Source of the DNA: Brachyspira pilosicoli
Lineage (GTDB): Bacteria; Spirochaetota; Brachyspiria; Brachyspirales; Brachyspiraceae
DNA length: 64,000 bases
Reading direction: 5' to 3'
Assembly (NCBI RefSeq): GCF_036997485.1
Contig: NZ_JAWLPU010000001.1
Span: forward strand, 992,001 to 1,056,000
In this document: in pieces, positions 63,200 through 64,000 of the stretch
How positions within the stretch are numbered: position 1 is the first letter of the stretch
Layout: every line of letters begins with the position of its first letter
Translations under genes and position numbers: made by a program
The notes under the pieces: generated by a model
What the model was told of the DNA's origin: nothing
Seen by the model: only the letters and a program-made list of their open reading frames with translations
Database searches by the model: none

Positions 63200-64000
63200 T
63201 TAAAAATAATCAGAGAAATAAACTTGTTCTTTAGGTATTATACTTTCTAATAATTTAATAGCATTAGCTGTTGATTCTATTCTTCCAATTCTATAAAGAT
63301 ACGAAGGGCTTTTATAACTCATAAGCATAGTAGTTAGAGTTTTTATATCCATTTTTATAATATATCTGTCTTTAGAGTTTCTCTTATATTCTTTAGTTAT
63401 TCTTTTGCATACCGTGTCTTTATCTTCATTCCAATAAATCATAAAACTTGCATTATTCCACTTAGCCATATCGTCTTTAATTATTAAATTAATTTTTTTA
63501 TTTTTTGGTTTTCTTAAGAAAGGATAATTATTAATAAAACCTTTAACATCTGTAATTCTCGCCATAATATATGGTCTTATAGTCTCTTTTATTTCACTGT
63601 CTTCAAGAAGGAAAGCTATAGGTTCATTTGTGTAATTATATCCTTTAACCTCATCAACCATAGAAAAATGTGCTGATATATAATTCCAAAGCCCAAGTCT
63701 TGCTTCAAAATTAAGATAAATCATCTCTTTTATATGAAATACATCATTTTCAATAACATAAACTAAATACCCTTCAGCTTCATTTTTATCATTATAATAT
63801 AAAGCAACAATTGTATCATCAACTTCCCATCTCCAATACTCTTCCCATTCCAAATCGCCTCTAATTAAAGCACCATGTCTAGTATAAGAAAATTTATTAT
63901 AAAGCTCTTTTAAATCATCACTGTCTATAGAAACCCTCTCCACTCTTCCTTTACTAGTCATAGTTTTAGGAAGCTGAGTGTCTTTTATAGTGAAGCTCAT
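63200..64000 (-). CDS. Eis-like GNAT acetyltransferase, C-terminal part
   Basis: At least 266 residues, running off the window edge. A second GNAT-like domain (LKELYNKFSYTRHGALIRGD, WEEYWRWEVDD, YYNDKNEAEGYLVYVI, IKEMIYLNFEARLGLWNYIS) is followed by a segment around PYIMARITDVKGFINNYPFL and a C-terminal SCP2-like domain (MDIKTLTTMLMSYKSPSYLY). This order fits the last two thirds of Eis-family acetyltransferases of about 390-400 residues, so the Met at the edge is probably internal and the N-terminal GNAT domain lies outside. Confidence 0.8.
   Translation of the reverse strand: MSFTIKDTQLPKTMTSKGRVERVSIDSDDLKELYNKFSYTRHGALIRGDLEWEEYWRWEVDDTIVALYYNDKNEAEGYLVYVIENDVFHIKEMIYLNFEARLGLWNYISAHFSMVDEVKGYNYTNEPIAFLLEDSEIKETIRPYIMARITDVKGFINNYPFLRKPKNKKINLIIKDDMAKWNNASFMIYWNEDKDTVCKRITKEYKRNSKDRYIIKMDIKTLTTMLMSYKSPSYLYRIGRIESTANAIKLLESIIPKEQVYFSDYF

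Overview
The window looks like chromosomal DNA of a low-GC anaerobic spirochaete, most probably Brachyspira. Base composition is very AT-rich. Many proteins carry signal peptides and outer-membrane-like features, there is a periplasmic-flagellum gene cluster (flgB-flgC-fliE), and codon use and intergenic style are uniform. The species cannot be resolved from sequence reading alone. No phage, plasmid, transposase, rRNA, tRNA or CRISPR array was recognised.

Layout. 1-5.3 kb: end of ftsH, an SLC1-type symporter, two copies of a 78-bp inverted-repeat element, an orphan DNA methyltransferase, a PcrA/UvrD helicase. 5.7-12.5 kb: a C_GCAxxG_C_C protein and a FabH, a small ABC transporter, glutamate dehydrogenase, SelD, a lipoprotein. 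12.7-17.4 kb: TetR regulator, two paralogous small exported/anchored proteins, a PLP aminotransferase, a sugar acetyltransferase. 18.2-27.7 kb: flgB-flgC-fliE followed by a membrane protein and an ankyrin protein, a BatA-like VWA protein, two DUF membrane proteins, a large membrane protein with a GT2 glycosyltransferase. 27.7-34.3 kb: thiolase, second FabH, an encapsulin shell with its encapsulated-ferritin cargo, LUD protein, TrmD, M50 protease. 34.6-42 kb: a YtxH/DUF948/SurA-like/outer-membrane-protein operon, an NSS transporter with a MarR regulator, an OMP. 42.1-45.3 kb: CxxCxxxCC protein, a radical-SAM-like protein that has lost its cluster cysteines, Nudix hydrolase, ScpB. 45.8-52.6 kb: xylulokinase and the riboflavin genes (FMN riboswitch-ribD-ribE-ribBA, then ribH further on). 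53-64 kb: secondary alcohol dehydrogenase, DUF4234, PurB, TPR protein, GNAT, a stand-alone PTS EIIB domain, LepB, MutS and the C-terminal part of an Eis-like acetyltransferase.

The strongest unexplained signal is a dispersed intergenic repeat family. About 17 loci, together about 5.9 kb or 9% of the window, hold mosaic units built from interchangeable palindromes. Two tail types (called A and B here) share a common head. Arm pairs change together between copies (GTTCTTT/AAAGAAC against CTTCTTT/AAAGAAG, CAACTTT/AAAGTTG against GTTCTTT/AAAGAAC, GGGGACTAGTCCCC against GGGGGCTAGCCCCC), so pairing rather than sequence seems to be conserved. The units also carry repeated GCGAAGC mini-hairpins. They are non-coding, lie between genes, and generate spurious 60-100-codon reading frames. 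I know of no named family for them.

How genes work together. FMN-controlled ribD-ribE-ribBA plus ribH complete riboflavin synthesis. EncFtn plus encapsulin form an iron-storage nanocompartment. YtxH, DUF948, a SurA-like chaperone and an OMP form one envelope operon. The CxxCxxxCC protein, radical-SAM-like protein and Nudix hydrolase share one near-consensus promoter.
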